DNA from: Paractinoplanes rishiriensis
GTDB taxonomy: Bacteria > Actinomycetota > Actinomycetes > Mycobacteriales > Micromonosporaceae
DNA: 64,000 bases
Direction: 5' to 3'
Assembly (NCBI RefSeq): GCF_016862375.1
Contig: NZ_BOMV01000001.1
Coordinates: 62,001-126,000, forward strand
Numbering within the stretch: the stretch's first letter is position 1; each line of letters opens with the position of its first letter. The notes below the pieces were generated by a model. The model was not told the origin of the DNA. It worked only from the letters and a program-made list of their open reading frames with translations, and ran no database searches. Shown piece after piece: positions 1-9,543 of the stretch. The position numbers were made by a program, and so were the translations under genes.

Positions 1-279
1 CGGCCCGGTGGCGTTCGCGACGACCGCCTGCACCGGCCCCAGCTCGGCCTCGACCGCGGCGGCCAGGTCGCGTACCTCGTCCTCGTCGGTCACATCGGCC
101 CGGAACGCGGCCGCCCGGCCACCCTCCGCGGTGATGCCGGCCACCACCTGAGCGGCTCCGTCCGGGTCGGACCGGTAGTTGACCGCCACCGGCCACCCGT
201 CCGCCGCCAGCCGCCGGCAGATGTGCGCACCCAGCCCCCGCGAGGCCCCGGTCACCAGGGCACTGCCCGTAATCGTCAC
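1..279 (-). CDS. SDR-family oxidoreductase, N-terminal part (cut by window edge)
   Basis: Short-chain dehydrogenase/reductase, probably NADP(H)-dependent and resembling 3-oxoacyl-ACP reductases. Only the first 93 codons are present; the C-terminal half with the catalytic YxxxK lies outside the window. The visible part opens with a Rossmann β-strand and the cofactor motif TGASRGLG (residues 10-17), then VNYRS after strand 2 (an Arg there usually favours NADPH), ADVTD, and ANATG in the place of the NNAG motif. The start is a GTG at 279. It lies downstream of pheT on the same strand, separated by a strong hairpin, so it is probably a separate transcription unit. Substrate unknown. Confidence 0.8.
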   Translation of the reverse strand, partial: MTITGSALVTGASRGLGAHICRRLAADGWPVAVNYRSDPDGAAQVVAGITAEGGRAAAFRADVTDEDEVRDLAAAVEAELGPVQAVVANATGP

Positions 280-357
280 CCGCCGACCGTACCCCTTGAT
301 CCGTGGCAGGCTGGGGCTTCCCTAGTCCGCAGTGGGCCGGCGCACCGGCTGACCGGG

Positions 358-385
358 GCCGGCCCGCGGAGCGCCGCGGGCCGGC
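358..385 (-). terminator. Terminator hairpin after pheT
   Basis: Perfect 12-bp GC inverted repeat (arms 358-369 and 374-385) with a 4-nt loop, just past the pheT stop codon at 397. There is no obvious U-run, as is common in high-GC actinobacteria. It would end the pheS-pheT transcript before the SDR gene. Confidence 0.7.
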
Positions 386-396
386 CGGCTTCCAGA

Positions 397-2874
397 CTAT
401 GCGCCGCGCAGTGCGGCGCCGAAGCGGGACGCCACCGCGGACACCGCCGCGTCGCGTGCTGCCAGGGCCTCGTCCGAGGTCAGCGTGCGGTCCGGGGCGC
501 GGAAGGTCAGCTTGTAGGCCAGGGACTTCTTGCCCTCGCCCAACTGCTCCGCCTCGTACACGTCAAAAAGCGCGACCGACTCCAGCAGCTCGCCCGCGCC
601 CTGGGTGAGCGCCCTCTCCACCTCGGCCGCCGGGACCGTGCGGTCGAGCACCAGCGCCACGTCGATCAGCGCCGGTGGAAAGGCCGAGATCCGGCGGCCC
701 TGGACCACGGGTGCGTCCGGGATCACGTTCAGGTCGAGTTCCAGGACGCTGGTGCGCTTGGGCAGTTCGAGCGCGGACACGACCGCCGGGTGCAACTCGC
801 CCGCGTACCCGATCACCGCATCGTCCACCGCGACCGCCGCGCACCGGCCGGGGTGCCACGGCGCCCGCTCGGCCGCCGCCACCGTGACCCGGTCGGCCGA
901 GATGCCGGCCGCGGACAGTGCGATCCGGGCCGCCTCGACCGCGTCCGCCCAGGTGGCCGCGCGACCGGGACCCCACCAGCCGGACGGCTCGAGCTCGCCG
1001 GTGACCGCCACCGCCAGATGCCACGGCTGGCTCGGCACGAACGCGTTCGCGGTCGACCAGTCCTCGTCGGCCGGGCGGCGGTCGACGCCCATGGCCGGCG
1101 GCGGGGCGGCCGCGAGCCGGGGCTGGAAGACCGTGCCGATCTCGTACAGCGCCAGGTCGCGCCGGCCCCGGCTCAGGTTGCGCTTCAGCGTGGCGAGCAG
1201 CGGCGGCAGCAGCGACGTGCGCAGCAGCGGCTCCTCCTCGGAGAGCGGGTTGGTCAGCCGAACCGCGCTGCGGCGCTCGTCGTCCGGCGGGTAGCCGAGC
1301 AGGTCGGCCACGCCGGGCGTCACGAACGGGTAGGACAGCACCTCGGTCCAGCCGTTCTCGGCCAGCGCGCGGCCGACCGTGCGGCGGCGGCGCTGTGCGG
1401 CCGTGATGCCGCTGCCACCACGGGCCGGCGGCAGCAGGCTGGGGATGTCGTTGTAACCGCCGAGCCGGGCCACCTCCTCGACCAGGTCGATCGGCGCGAG
1501 CAGGTCGGGCCGCCAGGTCGGCGGGGTGACCTCGAACGGTGCGACGCCGGTGACCGTGCAGCCGATCCGGCTGAGCAGGTCGACGACGCGATCGGCCGGG
1601 TACGGCACGCCGATCCGCTGGGCCGGCAGCGCCGGGTCGAGGTGGATCACCGCGGGCGGGCGTACGTAATCCAGGTCGAGGATCCGCTCGTCGACCGTGC
1701 CGCCCGCGTACGTGGTCAGGATTTGCACTGCTCTTTCCAGCGCGGCCAGGGTGAGGCTCGGGTCGACGCCGCGCTCCCAGCGCTTGGCGGCCTCGCTGAA
1801 AAGCTTGTGGCGGCGGGCGGTGCGGCCCACCATCACCGGGTCCCAGTGCGCGGCCTCGAGCAGCACGTCCACCGTGTCCGGCTGCCACTCGCTGGTCTCG
1901 CCGCCCATCACCGCGGCCAGCGAGATCGGGCCGGTGTCGTCGCAGATCACCATGTCCTCGGCGTCGAGCGCGCGGGCCACGCCGTCCAGGGTGGTCAGCT
2001 TTTCGCCGGGACGGGAGCGGCGCACCACCAGCGGGCCGCTGATCCGGTTGAGGTCGAACACGTGCATCGGCTGGCCGAGTTCGAGCATCAGGTAGTTGGT
2101 GATGTCGACCGGCAGCGAGATGGTCCGGATCCCGGCCGCGGTGAGCCGGCGCCGCATCCACTCGGGCGACGGCGCGTCCGGGTTGATGCCGCGCACCACC
2201 CGGGCGGTGAAGCGGTCGCAGCCCACGGTGTCCTCGACCGTCACCGGGTGCGGTACATCGGTGGTTCCGCCGGGTGCGTCGATTTTCGCCGGGTCCGTGT
2301 ACGCGGCGTCGAAGGCGTACGACAATTCCCGGGCGATGCCGCGCAGGCTCATCTGGTAGCCCCGGTCCGGGGTGATCTCCACCTCGATCAGCACGTCGTC
2401 GAGGCCGACCACCGGACGGGCGTCCGCGCCGGGCGACGCCGCACCGGCCGGCAGCACGATGATGCCGGAGTGGTCGTCGCCCAGCCCGAGCTCGCGCGCC
2501 GAACAGATCATGCCGTTCGAGTTGCGGCCGTACGTCTTGCGCGCCCCGATCCGGAAGCCGCCGGGCAGTTCCCCGCCGGGCAGGATCACCGGCACCAGGT
2601 CGCCCTCGGCGAAGTTGCGGGCACCGCAGACGATTTCCTGCGGCTCGGCCCGGCCGACGTCGACCCGGCAGAACCGGATCGGCTTCTTGAACCCGGTCAG
2701 CTCCTCGATGGTCAGCACCCGGCCGACCACCAGGTCGCCCTTGACGACGGCACCCTGATCGACGATCGACTCGACCTCGAGGCCCAGGTTGGTGAGCGCG
2801 TTGTCGAGTGCCTCGGCGGTGATCCCGGCGGGCAGCTCGACGTATTCGCGCAGCCACGACAGCGAAGTACGCAT
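397..2874 (-). CDS. pheT: Phenylalanine--tRNA ligase beta subunit
   Basis: Beta subunit of the (αβ)2 cytosolic phenylalanyl-tRNA synthetase, which charges tRNA-Phe. At 825 residues it is the usual full length. The N-terminus has the tRNA-binding OB fold (DLVVGRVLTIEEL, about residue 48, to roughly residue 150). B3/B4 editing and B5 domains follow, then a catalytic-like core, and a C-terminal ferredoxin-fold anticodon-binding domain starting near ISAFPPALIDVALVLD. It sits 40 bp downstream of pheS and is surely co-transcribed with it. The ATG start at 2874 has only a weak Shine-Dalgarno, so translation may depend on readthrough from pheS. Nothing looks truncated. Confidence 0.98.
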   Translation of the reverse strand: MRTSLSWLREYVELPAGITAEALDNALTNLGLEVESIVDQGAVVKGDLVVGRVLTIEELTGFKKPIRFCRVDVGRAEPQEIVCGARNFAEGDLVPVILPGGELPGGFRIGARKTYGRNSNGMICSARELGLGDDHSGIIVLPAGAASPGADARPVVGLDDVLIEVEITPDRGYQMSLRGIARELSYAFDAAYTDPAKIDAPGGTTDVPHPVTVEDTVGCDRFTARVVRGINPDAPSPEWMRRRLTAAGIRTISLPVDITNYLMLELGQPMHVFDLNRISGPLVVRRSRPGEKLTTLDGVARALDAEDMVICDDTGPISLAAVMGGETSEWQPDTVDVLLEAAHWDPVMVGRTARRHKLFSEAAKRWERGVDPSLTLAALERAVQILTTYAGGTVDERILDLDYVRPPAVIHLDPALPAQRIGVPYPADRVVDLLSRIGCTVTGVAPFEVTPPTWRPDLLAPIDLVEEVARLGGYNDIPSLLPPARGGSGITAAQRRRRTVGRALAENGWTEVLSYPFVTPGVADLLGYPPDDERRSAVRLTNPLSEEEPLLRTSLLPPLLATLKRNLSRGRRDLALYEIGTVFQPRLAAAPPPAMGVDRRPADEDWSTANAFVPSQPWHLAVAVTGELEPSGWWGPGRAATWADAVEAARIALSAAGISADRVTVAAAERAPWHPGRCAAVAVDDAVIGYAGELHPAVVSALELPKRTSVLELDLNVIPDAPVVQGRRISAFPPALIDVALVLDRTVPAAEVERALTQGAGELLESVALFDVYEAEQLGEGKKSLAYKLTFRAPDRTLTSDEALAARDAAVSAVASRFGAALRGA

Positions 2875-2914
2875 ATGTCTCAGACCACCATTTCCATAAG
2901 TCGTCTCCGCTCCG

Positions 2915-4027
<1,113 letters not shown>

Positions 4028-4142
4028 TTACCGCAGCCCGCCGGTCAGGGAGTGGAAACGCGCAGAGATCAGATCCGGCGCCCGCGACCAGCGGGCCGGC
4101 TAAACAACTTCCTCGGACCTGGCATGGCGTCAGCATACCCGG

Positions 4143-5156
4143 TCACGGGTGGACCGCGACGACGATGCCACCCGCGCGCGCCACCGGCTCGTCCATCCCG
4201 GCGAGCGCGGATCCGGCCTGCTCCAGCGGTATGACGGCACCGACCAGCCGGCGCGGATCGAGCCGGCCCGCGACGATGAGGTCGAGCATCGGCGGGTAGT
4301 CCACCGCGGCCATCCCGTGCGAGCCGCGGATCTCCAGTTCGTGTGCCACCACCAGATCCCACGGCAGCGGCGTCCGGGCGTCGTCCCCGAGCATCAGCCC
4401 GACCTGTACGTGCCGCCCTCCACGCCGCAGGCTGCGCACCGACGCGAGCGCGGTCCCCGCCGACCCGAACGCGTCGATGGCCACGTCGGCCTCCCCGGCA
4501 ATCGCTGACGAGAACGCCTCCGCGCTGGGTCGCGCCTCGGCGCCCAGTTCGGCGGCGAGAGCCAGCGCCGCCGGTGACGGATCCACCGCCAGCACCCGGG
4601 CTCCCAGCGCCACCCCGATCATGACGGCCGACAGGCCCACTCCCCCGCAGCCGAAGACGGCCACCGTCGATCCGGCGCCCACCCCGCGCAGCGCCCGGAA
4701 GGCGGTCGCGAACCGGCAGCCCAGCGACGCCGCCGCCACGAAGTCGATGGCGTCGGGCAGCCGGACCAGGTTCGTGTCCGCCGCGCGCACCACGACCAAT
4801 TCCGCGAATGATCCCGGATGGGTGAAGCCCGGCTGCGTCTGCGAAGGGCACACCTGTGCCGCCCCCGAAACGCAGTAGTCGCACCGCCCGCACCCGTTGA
4901 CGAACGGCGCCGTCACCCGGTCACCGACCGCGAACCCGCCAACGTCCGCCCCGACCTCGGCGATCACCCCGGCGAACTCGTGCCCCGGAACATGCGGCAG
5001 TGACACCGGGTCATGTCCGCGCCAGGCGTGCCAGTCCGAGCGGCACACCCCGGAGGCCCGCACCGCGATCACCGCACCGTCCGGCGGGCACTCCGGAGCC
5101 GGCACGTCCCGCCACTCCGGTGGTGCCCCGATCGCGTCGTAGACCTGCGCCTTCAC
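4143..5156 (-). CDS. Zinc-dependent medium-chain alcohol dehydrogenase
   Basis: Medium-chain dehydrogenase/reductase of the zinc alcohol dehydrogenase family, 337 aa from a GTG start. Catalytic zinc ligands are visible: Cys38 in SGVCRSDW and His59-Glu60 in VPGHE. A structural zinc lobe is formed by Cys89, Cys92, Cys95 and Cys103. The Rossmann motif GCGGVGLSAV precedes an acidic residue (AVDPS), suggesting NAD. The start overlaps the stop of the upstream SpoU methyltransferase gene as GTGA, so the two are probably translationally coupled. This gene separates the trmH-pheS neighbours that are usually adjacent and is likely an insertion. Substrate cannot be told from sequence. A 51-codon upstream extension is open but runs inside the methyltransferase gene and is not conserved-looking. 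Confidence 0.93.
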   Translation of the reverse strand: MKAQVYDAIGAPPEWRDVPAPECPPDGAVIAVRASGVCRSDWHAWRGHDPVSLPHVPGHEFAGVIAEVGADVGGFAVGDRVTAPFVNGCGRCDYCVSGAAQVCPSQTQPGFTHPGSFAELVVVRAADTNLVRLPDAIDFVAAASLGCRFATAFRALRGVGAGSTVAVFGCGGVGLSAVMIGVALGARVLAVDPSPAALALAAELGAEARPSAEAFSSAIAGEADVAIDAFGSAGTALASVRSLRRGGRHVQVGLMLGDDARTPLPWDLVVAHELEIRGSHGMAAVDYPPMLDLIVAGRLDPRRLVGAVIPLEQAGSALAGMDEPVARAGGIVVAVHP

Positions 5157-5929
5157 CGATGCGCCCGGGCCGACGCGTACAGACAGACCGCGGCCGCCGC
5201 GGCCAGGTTGAGGCTCTCCGCACCACCGTAGATCGGCACCCGCACCTGCCGGTCGGCCGCGTCCAGCAACTCCCGCGGCAGCCCGTGCGCCTCCGACCCG
5301 AACAGCCACGCGGTCGGCCCGGCCAACACACCGTCGTCCAGCAGCGTGTCCAGGTCATCGGCGCCGTATCCGCTGGTCGCGAGCACCTGCAACCCGGCCG
5401 CGCGCAGCTCGCCGACCACGTCCAGCCCGGTCCGCACCACGTCGACGTGGAACAGCGACCCGGCCGAAGCCCGCACACACTTGCCGTTGTAGGGGTCGAC
5501 CGCCGTCCCCGCAAAGATCACCGCGCCGGCCCCCGCCGCGTCCGCGGTCCGCAGCACCGTCCCCGCGTTACCCGGGTCCCGGATCTCCGCGGCCACCGCT
5601 ACCAGCCGTGGCCCCTTGGCCAGCGCCTCGCTGAGCGTGACGTCGACCTGCTCACACACCGCCACCAGCCCCTGCGGCTGCACGGTCTCGGTGAGCGCTT
5701 CGAGCGCGTCCTCGGTGACCGCGGAGGCAACCGGCGCCTGCAACGCGAGATCACCGTGCCGGACCAGTGCGGCCTCGGTCCCGAACAGCTCGACCACCAC
5801 CCCCGCGGCGAGCGCTTCGCGCACCGCCTGCGGACCTTCGGCCAGAAATCGCCCACCCTGGTCGCGGTCCTTGCGCTTCTGCAAACGCCGGGCCGCGACA
5901 ATGCGAGGAGTACGCGTGGTAAATGTCAT
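5153..5929 (-). CDS. TrmH/SpoU-family RNA 2'-O-methyltransferase
   Basis: SPOUT-class, SAM-dependent RNA ribose methyltransferase (TrmH/RlmB group) of about 258 aa. The N-terminal substrate-binding part contains RFLAEGPQAVREAL. The trefoil-knot motifs are intact: NAGTVLRTADAAG (motif 1), LFGSEAHGLP (motif 2) and VPIYGGAESLNLAAA (motif 3). I chose the ATG at 5929; a TTG three codons upstream is possible, and neither has a clear ribosome binding site. It is the usual neighbour between rplT and pheS. The rRNA or tRNA target cannot be assigned from sequence alone. Confidence 0.93.
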   Translation of the reverse strand: MTFTTRTPRIVAARRLQKRKDRDQGGRFLAEGPQAVREALAAGVVVELFGTEAALVRHGDLALQAPVASAVTEDALEALTETVQPQGLVAVCEQVDVTLSEALAKGPRLVAVAAEIRDPGNAGTVLRTADAAGAGAVIFAGTAVDPYNGKCVRASAGSLFHVDVVRTGLDVVGELRAAGLQVLATSGYGADDLDTLLDDGVLAGPTAWLFGSEAHGLPRELLDAADRQVRVPIYGGAESLNLAAAAAVCLYASARAHR

Positions 5930-6154
5930 CAAACGCAACGCCGATCGTTCCGTGGTCTTCGGCCGGCTGGTTGATCAGTCCGGCTCCCCGGCCGTTGTGG
6001 ATTTGCGGCGAGGTGGCGCGCTAGTTCCACAGATCCTGCCTACCCGCCGACCGTAATTCCAGATCTTGCGGCGCCGCTGTCCCGGCCGCACCGCCAGATC
6101 TGCACCTGCCGGGCGGCGGCGTGGGTGTGGGCTGCGGGTGGGTGCCGCTGGCGT

Positions 6155-6196
6155 CGAAACGGGCGCCCTCCATGCTTGTGGAGAGCGCCCGTTTCG
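6155..6196 (-). terminator. Terminator hairpin after rplT
   Basis: A 12-bp perfect inverted repeat (6155-6166 with 6185-6196), extended by a further 5-bp inner stem after one mismatch, with a 6-nt loop. It lies 13 bp beyond the rplT stop codon and should end or attenuate the infC-rpmI-rplT transcript. Confidence 0.8.
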
Positions 6197-6209
6197 GACG
6201 GTGCAGGGG

Positions 6210-6602
6210 TCAGGCAGCCTGGGCGGCAGCGCCGCCGGTGCCCTCGGCCGCCACGGCGGCACGCGCAATCTCGACGATGGCCGCGAAGGCGGTGGCGTCG
6301 TTCACGGCCAGGTCGGCCAGGATCTTGCGGTCCACCTCGACACCCGCGAGCCGCAGGCCCTGGATGAGGCGGTTGTAGGTCATGCCGTTGGCCCGGGCGC
6401 CCGCGTTGATGCGCGTGATCCACAGCTGGCGGAAGTCGCCCTTGCGGTCACGGCGGTCGCGGTACGCGTACTGCATCGAGTGCAGCACCTGCTCCTTGGC
6501 CTTGCGGTAGAGCCGCGAGCGCTGACCGCGGTAACCGCTCGCGGTCTCGAGCAGGGTACGACGCTTCTTCTGGGCGTTTACAGCCCGCTTGACGCGTGCC
6601 AT
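6210..6602 (-). CDS. rplT: 50S ribosomal protein L20
   Basis: Large-subunit protein L20, an early 23S rRNA assembly protein. The 130-residue product begins [15 protein letters not shown] and contains the conserved [15 protein letters not shown] and [14 protein letters not shown] segments. The last ~10 residues are an Ala/Gly-rich tail. It follows rpmI by 39 bp in the universal infC-rpmI-rplT order. A strong terminator follows directly. Confidence 0.99.
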   Translation of the reverse strand: MARVKRAVNAQKKRRTLLETASGYRGQRSRLYRKAKEQVLHSMQYAYRDRRDRKGDFRQLWITRINAGARANGMTYNRLIQGLRLAGVEVDRKILADLAVNDATAFAAIVEIARAAVAAEGTGGAAAQAA

Positions 6603-6641
6603 TTCAGTACTCCTAACAGGGGAACGTGTGTGGCGCGCGCG

Positions 6642-6836
6642 TCAGCGGCCCAGCAGCTTCTTCACTCGCTTGGTGTCGGCCTTGGCCACTACGACCGTGC
6701 CGGTCATCCGGCGGGTGACCTTGGAGGCCTTGCCCTCCAGCAGGTGGCGCTTACCGGCCTGCTCCCGGACGATCTTGCCGGAGCCGGTGACCTTCACCCG
6801 CTTGCCCGTGCCGGCGTGCGGCTTGAACTTAGGCAC
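6642..6836 (-). CDS. rpmI: 50S ribosomal protein L35
   Basis: Small basic L35 protein (64 aa) of the 50S subunit. It begins MPKFKPHAGTGKRVKVT, shows KRHLLEGKASKVTRRMTGTV, and ends in a Lys/Arg-rich tail. It lies between infC (55 bp upstream) and rplT. Length and composition are normal for the family. Confidence 0.99.
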   Translation of the reverse strand: MPKFKPHAGTGKRVKVTGSGKIVREQAGKRHLLEGKASKVTRRMTGTVVVAKADTKRVKKLLGR

Positions 6837-6891
6837 TTGGAGCCTCTTTCTGATCTTTCCGCGCGGCCGGGGCCGTTACGGAAAAGCTTGT

Positions 6892-7518
6892 CTACTCTGC
6901 GGTGGTGTCGGTGGCTTCGGCCGCGGGCGGCTCGGCACCATCGCCCTCGCGCGGCTCCCGCGGCGGACGCGCGTTGGCGGCGACCGTCGCAGCAGCTGCT
7001 GCCTTGGTGGCCCGATGCGGGGCCAGCACCATGATCATGTTTCGGCCGTCCTGCTTCGGGCTGGCCTCGACGAAGCCCAGTTCCGAGATCTCCTCGCTGA
7101 GCCGGCGCAGGAGCCGGAAACCCAGCTCGGGGCGGCTCTGCTCACGACCGCGGAACATGATCGTCACCTTGACCTTGTCGCCCGCCTTGAGGAACCGCAC
7201 CACGTGACCTTTCTTGGTCTCGTAGTCGTGCGGGTCGATCTTCGGCCGGAGCTTCATTTCCTTGATGACGGTCTGCTGCTGGTTACGCCGCGCCTCGCGG
7301 GCCTTCAGTGCGCTCTCGTACTTGAACTTGCCGAAGTCCATGAGCTTGCACACCGGCGGCCGCGCCATCGGAGCAACCTCGACCAGGTCCAGGTCGACGT
7401 CCGCGGCCAGCTGGAGAGCGCGCTCGAGCGGGACGATGCCCACCTGCTCACCCTCGGGGCCGACCAGTCGGACCTCACGTGCCCGGATCTGTTCGTTAAC
7501 GCGTGGTTCGACGCTGAT
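6892..7518 (-). CDS. infC: Translation initiation factor IF-3, apparent ATC start codon
   Basis: IF-3 binds the 30S subunit and enforces start-codon fidelity. The product is about 208 aa: an N-domain ([20 protein letters not shown]…), a linker ([16 protein letters not shown]) and a C-domain ([30 protein letters not shown]), with an Ala/Glu-rich C-terminal tail. The first canonical start (GTG at 7443) would delete the conserved N-terminal 25 residues. The only codon that fits is ATC at 7516-7518, placed 4-5 nt after a near-perfect GAGGAGG; an in-frame TGA lies three codons further upstream, so no ATG, GTG or TTG is available. AUU or AUC starts are known for infC in other bacteria and serve autoregulation by IF-3. 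Confidence 0.95.
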   Translation of the reverse strand: MSVEPRVNEQIRAREVRLVGPEGEQVGIVPLERALQLAADVDLDLVEVAPMARPPVCKLMDFGKFKYESALKAREARRNQQQTVIKEMKLRPKIDPHDYETKKGHVVRFLKAGDKVKVTIMFRGREQSRPELGFRLLRRLSEEISELGFVEASPKQDGRNMIMVLAPHRATKAAAAATVAANARPPREPREGDGAEPPAAEATDTTAE

Positions 7519-7854
7519 GGGGCCTCCTCAGAAAGTGCTTATGTGGCGCACCCGCGGCACCTGACCGCGGGAACGTGCCAATGTCGGTCGGCCCCGGGCG
7601 CCCCCTGCTGCGGGATGCCGGGAAAGCAGAAGGCCCCGGCGCATGCTGTGCAGCGCATGCCGGGGCCCGCTCGACCGGTCATCGGCGCCCATGAGGACGC
7701 ACCCCGGGCCCCGGATCATCCCCCGAAGGGAATCGGCCGGAGCCGGGTGACCGGACCCGGCCGTCCAATGACGGCGGGGTGGGAACCAGCGGGCTCCTCT
7801 TTCGCGCTCGCGCTTCAACAGAGGCGCGGGCGTGGTCGACTGCCGGAAAGTCTA
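7519..7854. other. infC leader / intergenic region
   Basis: This 336-bp stretch between infC and the PH-domain gene has no convincing gene. On the minus strand it must carry the infC promoter and a long 5' leader. The clearest structure is the GC-rich hairpin at 7632-7667, listed separately. The GAGGAGG ribosome binding site for infC lies at its 3' end. Short open frames here look like noise. Confidence 0.6.
7632..7667 (-). promoter_or_regulatory. Hairpin in infC leader (candidate attenuator)
   Basis: Inverted repeat with an 8-bp outer stem (7632-7639 with 7660-7667) and an inner CATGC/GCATG stem. On the minus strand it is followed by a pyrimidine-rich CTTCTGCTTTCCC. It lies about 115 nt upstream of the infC start and about 190 nt downstream of the PH-domain gene. 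It could end transcripts from hisE-hisG, or attenuate the infC operon; sequence alone does not decide. Confidence 0.5.
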
Positions 7855-8307
7855 TCAGGCGTCGACGGCCGCCGAATGCAGGGCCCGAAGTGCGCGGACG
7901 CCCTCCACCGCGTAGTCCTTGTCGGCCGCCTGGAGGGCGTGGATCGACACCTGTTCGTCGTCGTGCAGCTCGAGCTGGGCCCACGGCGAGTTCCGGTCGA
8001 ACCGCACCCGCCGCACCACCGACCAGGGCAGGTCGTACCCGCCCACGACGTTGCGGATCCGGATGTGCTCGGCGTCGGCGATCACCCGGGGCCGGCAGAA
8101 CGCGAGGATGCCGAGCGCGAGCAGCACGCCCAGGCCGATCATCGCGGTCTGGTCGCCCCGGGCGAACTGGCCCGAGTTGCCGAACCCGGCCGAGCCCTGG
8201 AGGCCGAAGCTCATCGTGGTGAACAGCACCAGGACACCGGCCGCGGCCGGGCCGGCGACCCAACGGATCTTCTTGGGCCGGTACGTCACCGTCGTCTCCA
8301 CGGCCAT
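7855..8307 (-). CDS. PH-domain membrane protein
   Basis: Small membrane protein of 150 aa. Two hydrophobic segments (about residues 15-33 and 55-70) are followed by a cytosolic bacterial PH-like β-domain. That domain carries the typical core RVIADAEHIRIRN, YDLPWSVVRRVRF and WAQLELHDDEQVSI seen in actinobacterial PH-domain proteins. It begins 4 bp after the hisG stop and is probably co-transcribed with hisE-hisG. Function unknown; no catalytic motif is visible. Confidence 0.85.
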   Translation of the reverse strand: MAVETTVTYRPKKIRWVAGPAAAGVLVLFTTMSFGLQGSAGFGNSGQFARGDQTAMIGLGVLLALGILAFCRPRVIADAEHIRIRNVVGGYDLPWSVVRRVRFDRNSPWAQLELHDDEQVSIHALQAADKDYAVEGVRALRALHSAAVDA

Positions 8308-8311
8308 AAGG

Positions 8312-9154
8312 CTACAACCGGCAGTTCGCGATATCGGTGACCAGGATGGCCCGGGCCCCCAGCTCGTACAGCTCGTCCATCACCCGGTGCACGTCGGCGC
8401 GCTTGACCATGGCCTCGACCGCCACCCAGCCCTCGCGCTGCAGCGGCGACACGGTCGGCGACTCGATGCCCGGGGTCAGCGCGGTGGCGTTGTCGAGCAG
8501 CGAGGCCGGTACGTCGTAGGCCAGCATCACGTAGCTGCGGGCGACCAGCACACCCTGGAGCCGGCGCAGCAACTGGGCCGCGCCGGGCGGGGCGGCCTGC
8601 GGACGGCCGATCAGGATGGCCGACGAGTGCAGCAGCGGGTCGCCGAACGTGACCAGACCGGCCTGACGCAGCGTCGCCCCGGTTTCGACCACGTCCGCGA
8701 TCAGGTCCGCCACACCGAGCCGGACCGCGTTCTCGACGGCGCCGTCCAGGCGTACGACATCTGCTTTGAGGTCTTTCTCGGCCAGATAGCGCTCCACCAC
8801 GCCCGGGTAGGCGGTGGCGATCCGGCGTCCGCCGATCTGCTCGCCCGCGCCGATCGAGCCGGGCGTCGCGGCCCAGCGGAAGGTGGCGCCGGCGAAGTTC
8901 AGGTCGAGCAGTTCTTCGGCCGGAACTCCGGAGTCGACCAGCAGGTCCCGGCCGGTGATGCCCAGGTCGAGGTCGCCGGTGCCGACGTAGGTGGCGATGT
9001 CGCGGGGACGCAGGTAGAAGAACTCGACGTTGTTGGCGTCGTCCCGGCAGACGAGGTCCTTGGGGTCGGTGCGCTGGCGGTAACCGGCGTCGCGCAGCAT
9101 CTGCGAGGCCGGCTGGGACAGGGTTCCCTTGTTGGGAACGGCGATGCGCAGCAT
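8312..9154 (-). CDS. hisG: ATP phosphoribosyltransferase (long form)
   Basis: First step of histidine synthesis: ATP + PRPP to N1-(5-phosphoribosyl)-ATP. The 280-residue length matches the long HisG with a C-terminal ACT-like regulatory domain (about residues 205-280, ending ILVTDIANCRL) that mediates histidine feedback. The catalytic part shows MLRIAVPNKGTLS at the N-terminus, DLGITGRDLLVDSG, and the PRPP loop region DLIADVVETGATLRQAGL. The ATG at 9154 has AAGGAG 8 nt upstream. It lies 49 bp after hisE. The other his genes are not in the window. Confidence 0.97.
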   Translation of the reverse strand: MLRIAVPNKGTLSQPASQMLRDAGYRQRTDPKDLVCRDDANNVEFFYLRPRDIATYVGTGDLDLGITGRDLLVDSGVPAEELLDLNFAGATFRWAATPGSIGAGEQIGGRRIATAYPGVVERYLAEKDLKADVVRLDGAVENAVRLGVADLIADVVETGATLRQAGLVTFGDPLLHSSAILIGRPQAAPPGAAQLLRRLQGVLVARSYVMLAYDVPASLLDNATALTPGIESPTVSPLQREGWVAVEAMVKRADVHRVMDELYELGARAILVTDIANCRL

Positions 9155-9203
9155 CGGACGTGCTCCTTCGAGTTATCGCGGGGAATCGGCGAAGAGGGGC
9201 ACG

Positions 9204-9476
9204 TCACAGATGTCGATACACGTCCTCGAGCTTCAGTCCGGTCGCGATCATCAGGACCTGGGCCTGGTAGAGCAGCTGGGAGATCTCCTCGGCGGCCCGC
9301 TCGGGGCCCTCGTGCTCGGCGGCCATCCAGGACTCGGCCGCCTCCTCGACGACCTTCTTCCCGATGAAGTGGACCCCGCGCTCCAGGGCCACGACGGTGG
9401 ACGAGCCCTCGGGGCGGGTCACCGCCTTCTCCTGCAGCTCGGCGAACAGCTCTTCGAACGTCTTCACGGGCGCCAT
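9204..9476 (-). CDS. hisE: Phosphoribosyl-ATP diphosphatase
   Basis: Second step of histidine synthesis, hydrolysis of phosphoribosyl-ATP to phosphoribosyl-AMP. The 90-residue single-domain protein has the all-helical MazG-like fold, with acidic metal-binding motifs in [14 protein letters not shown] and [18 protein letters not shown]. It is first in the hisE-hisG-PH operon. It faces the amino-acid transporter operon across a 67-bp divergent gap that must hold promoters for both directions. Confidence 0.97.
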   Translation of the reverse strand: MAPVKTFEELFAELQEKAVTRPEGSSTVVALERGVHFIGKKVVEEAAESWMAAEHEGPERAAEEISQLLYQAQVLMIATGLKLEDVYRHL

Positions 9477-9531
9477 TGTGACAACTCATTACGGTGTGAC
9501 GACGAACGGCCCCACCAGCTGGGACGTGGCC

Positions 9532-9537
9532 TAGGCT
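9532..9537 (+). promoter_or_regulatory. Candidate -10 box for a leaderless amino-acid transporter transcript
   Basis: TAGGCT fits the actinobacterial TANNNT -10 pattern and ends 6 nt before the ATG of the binding-protein gene, so transcription could start at the A of the ATG. No Shine-Dalgarno is seen ahead of that gene. The -35 region is not convincing. Confidence 0.35.
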
Positions 9538-9543
9538 GCCCGC

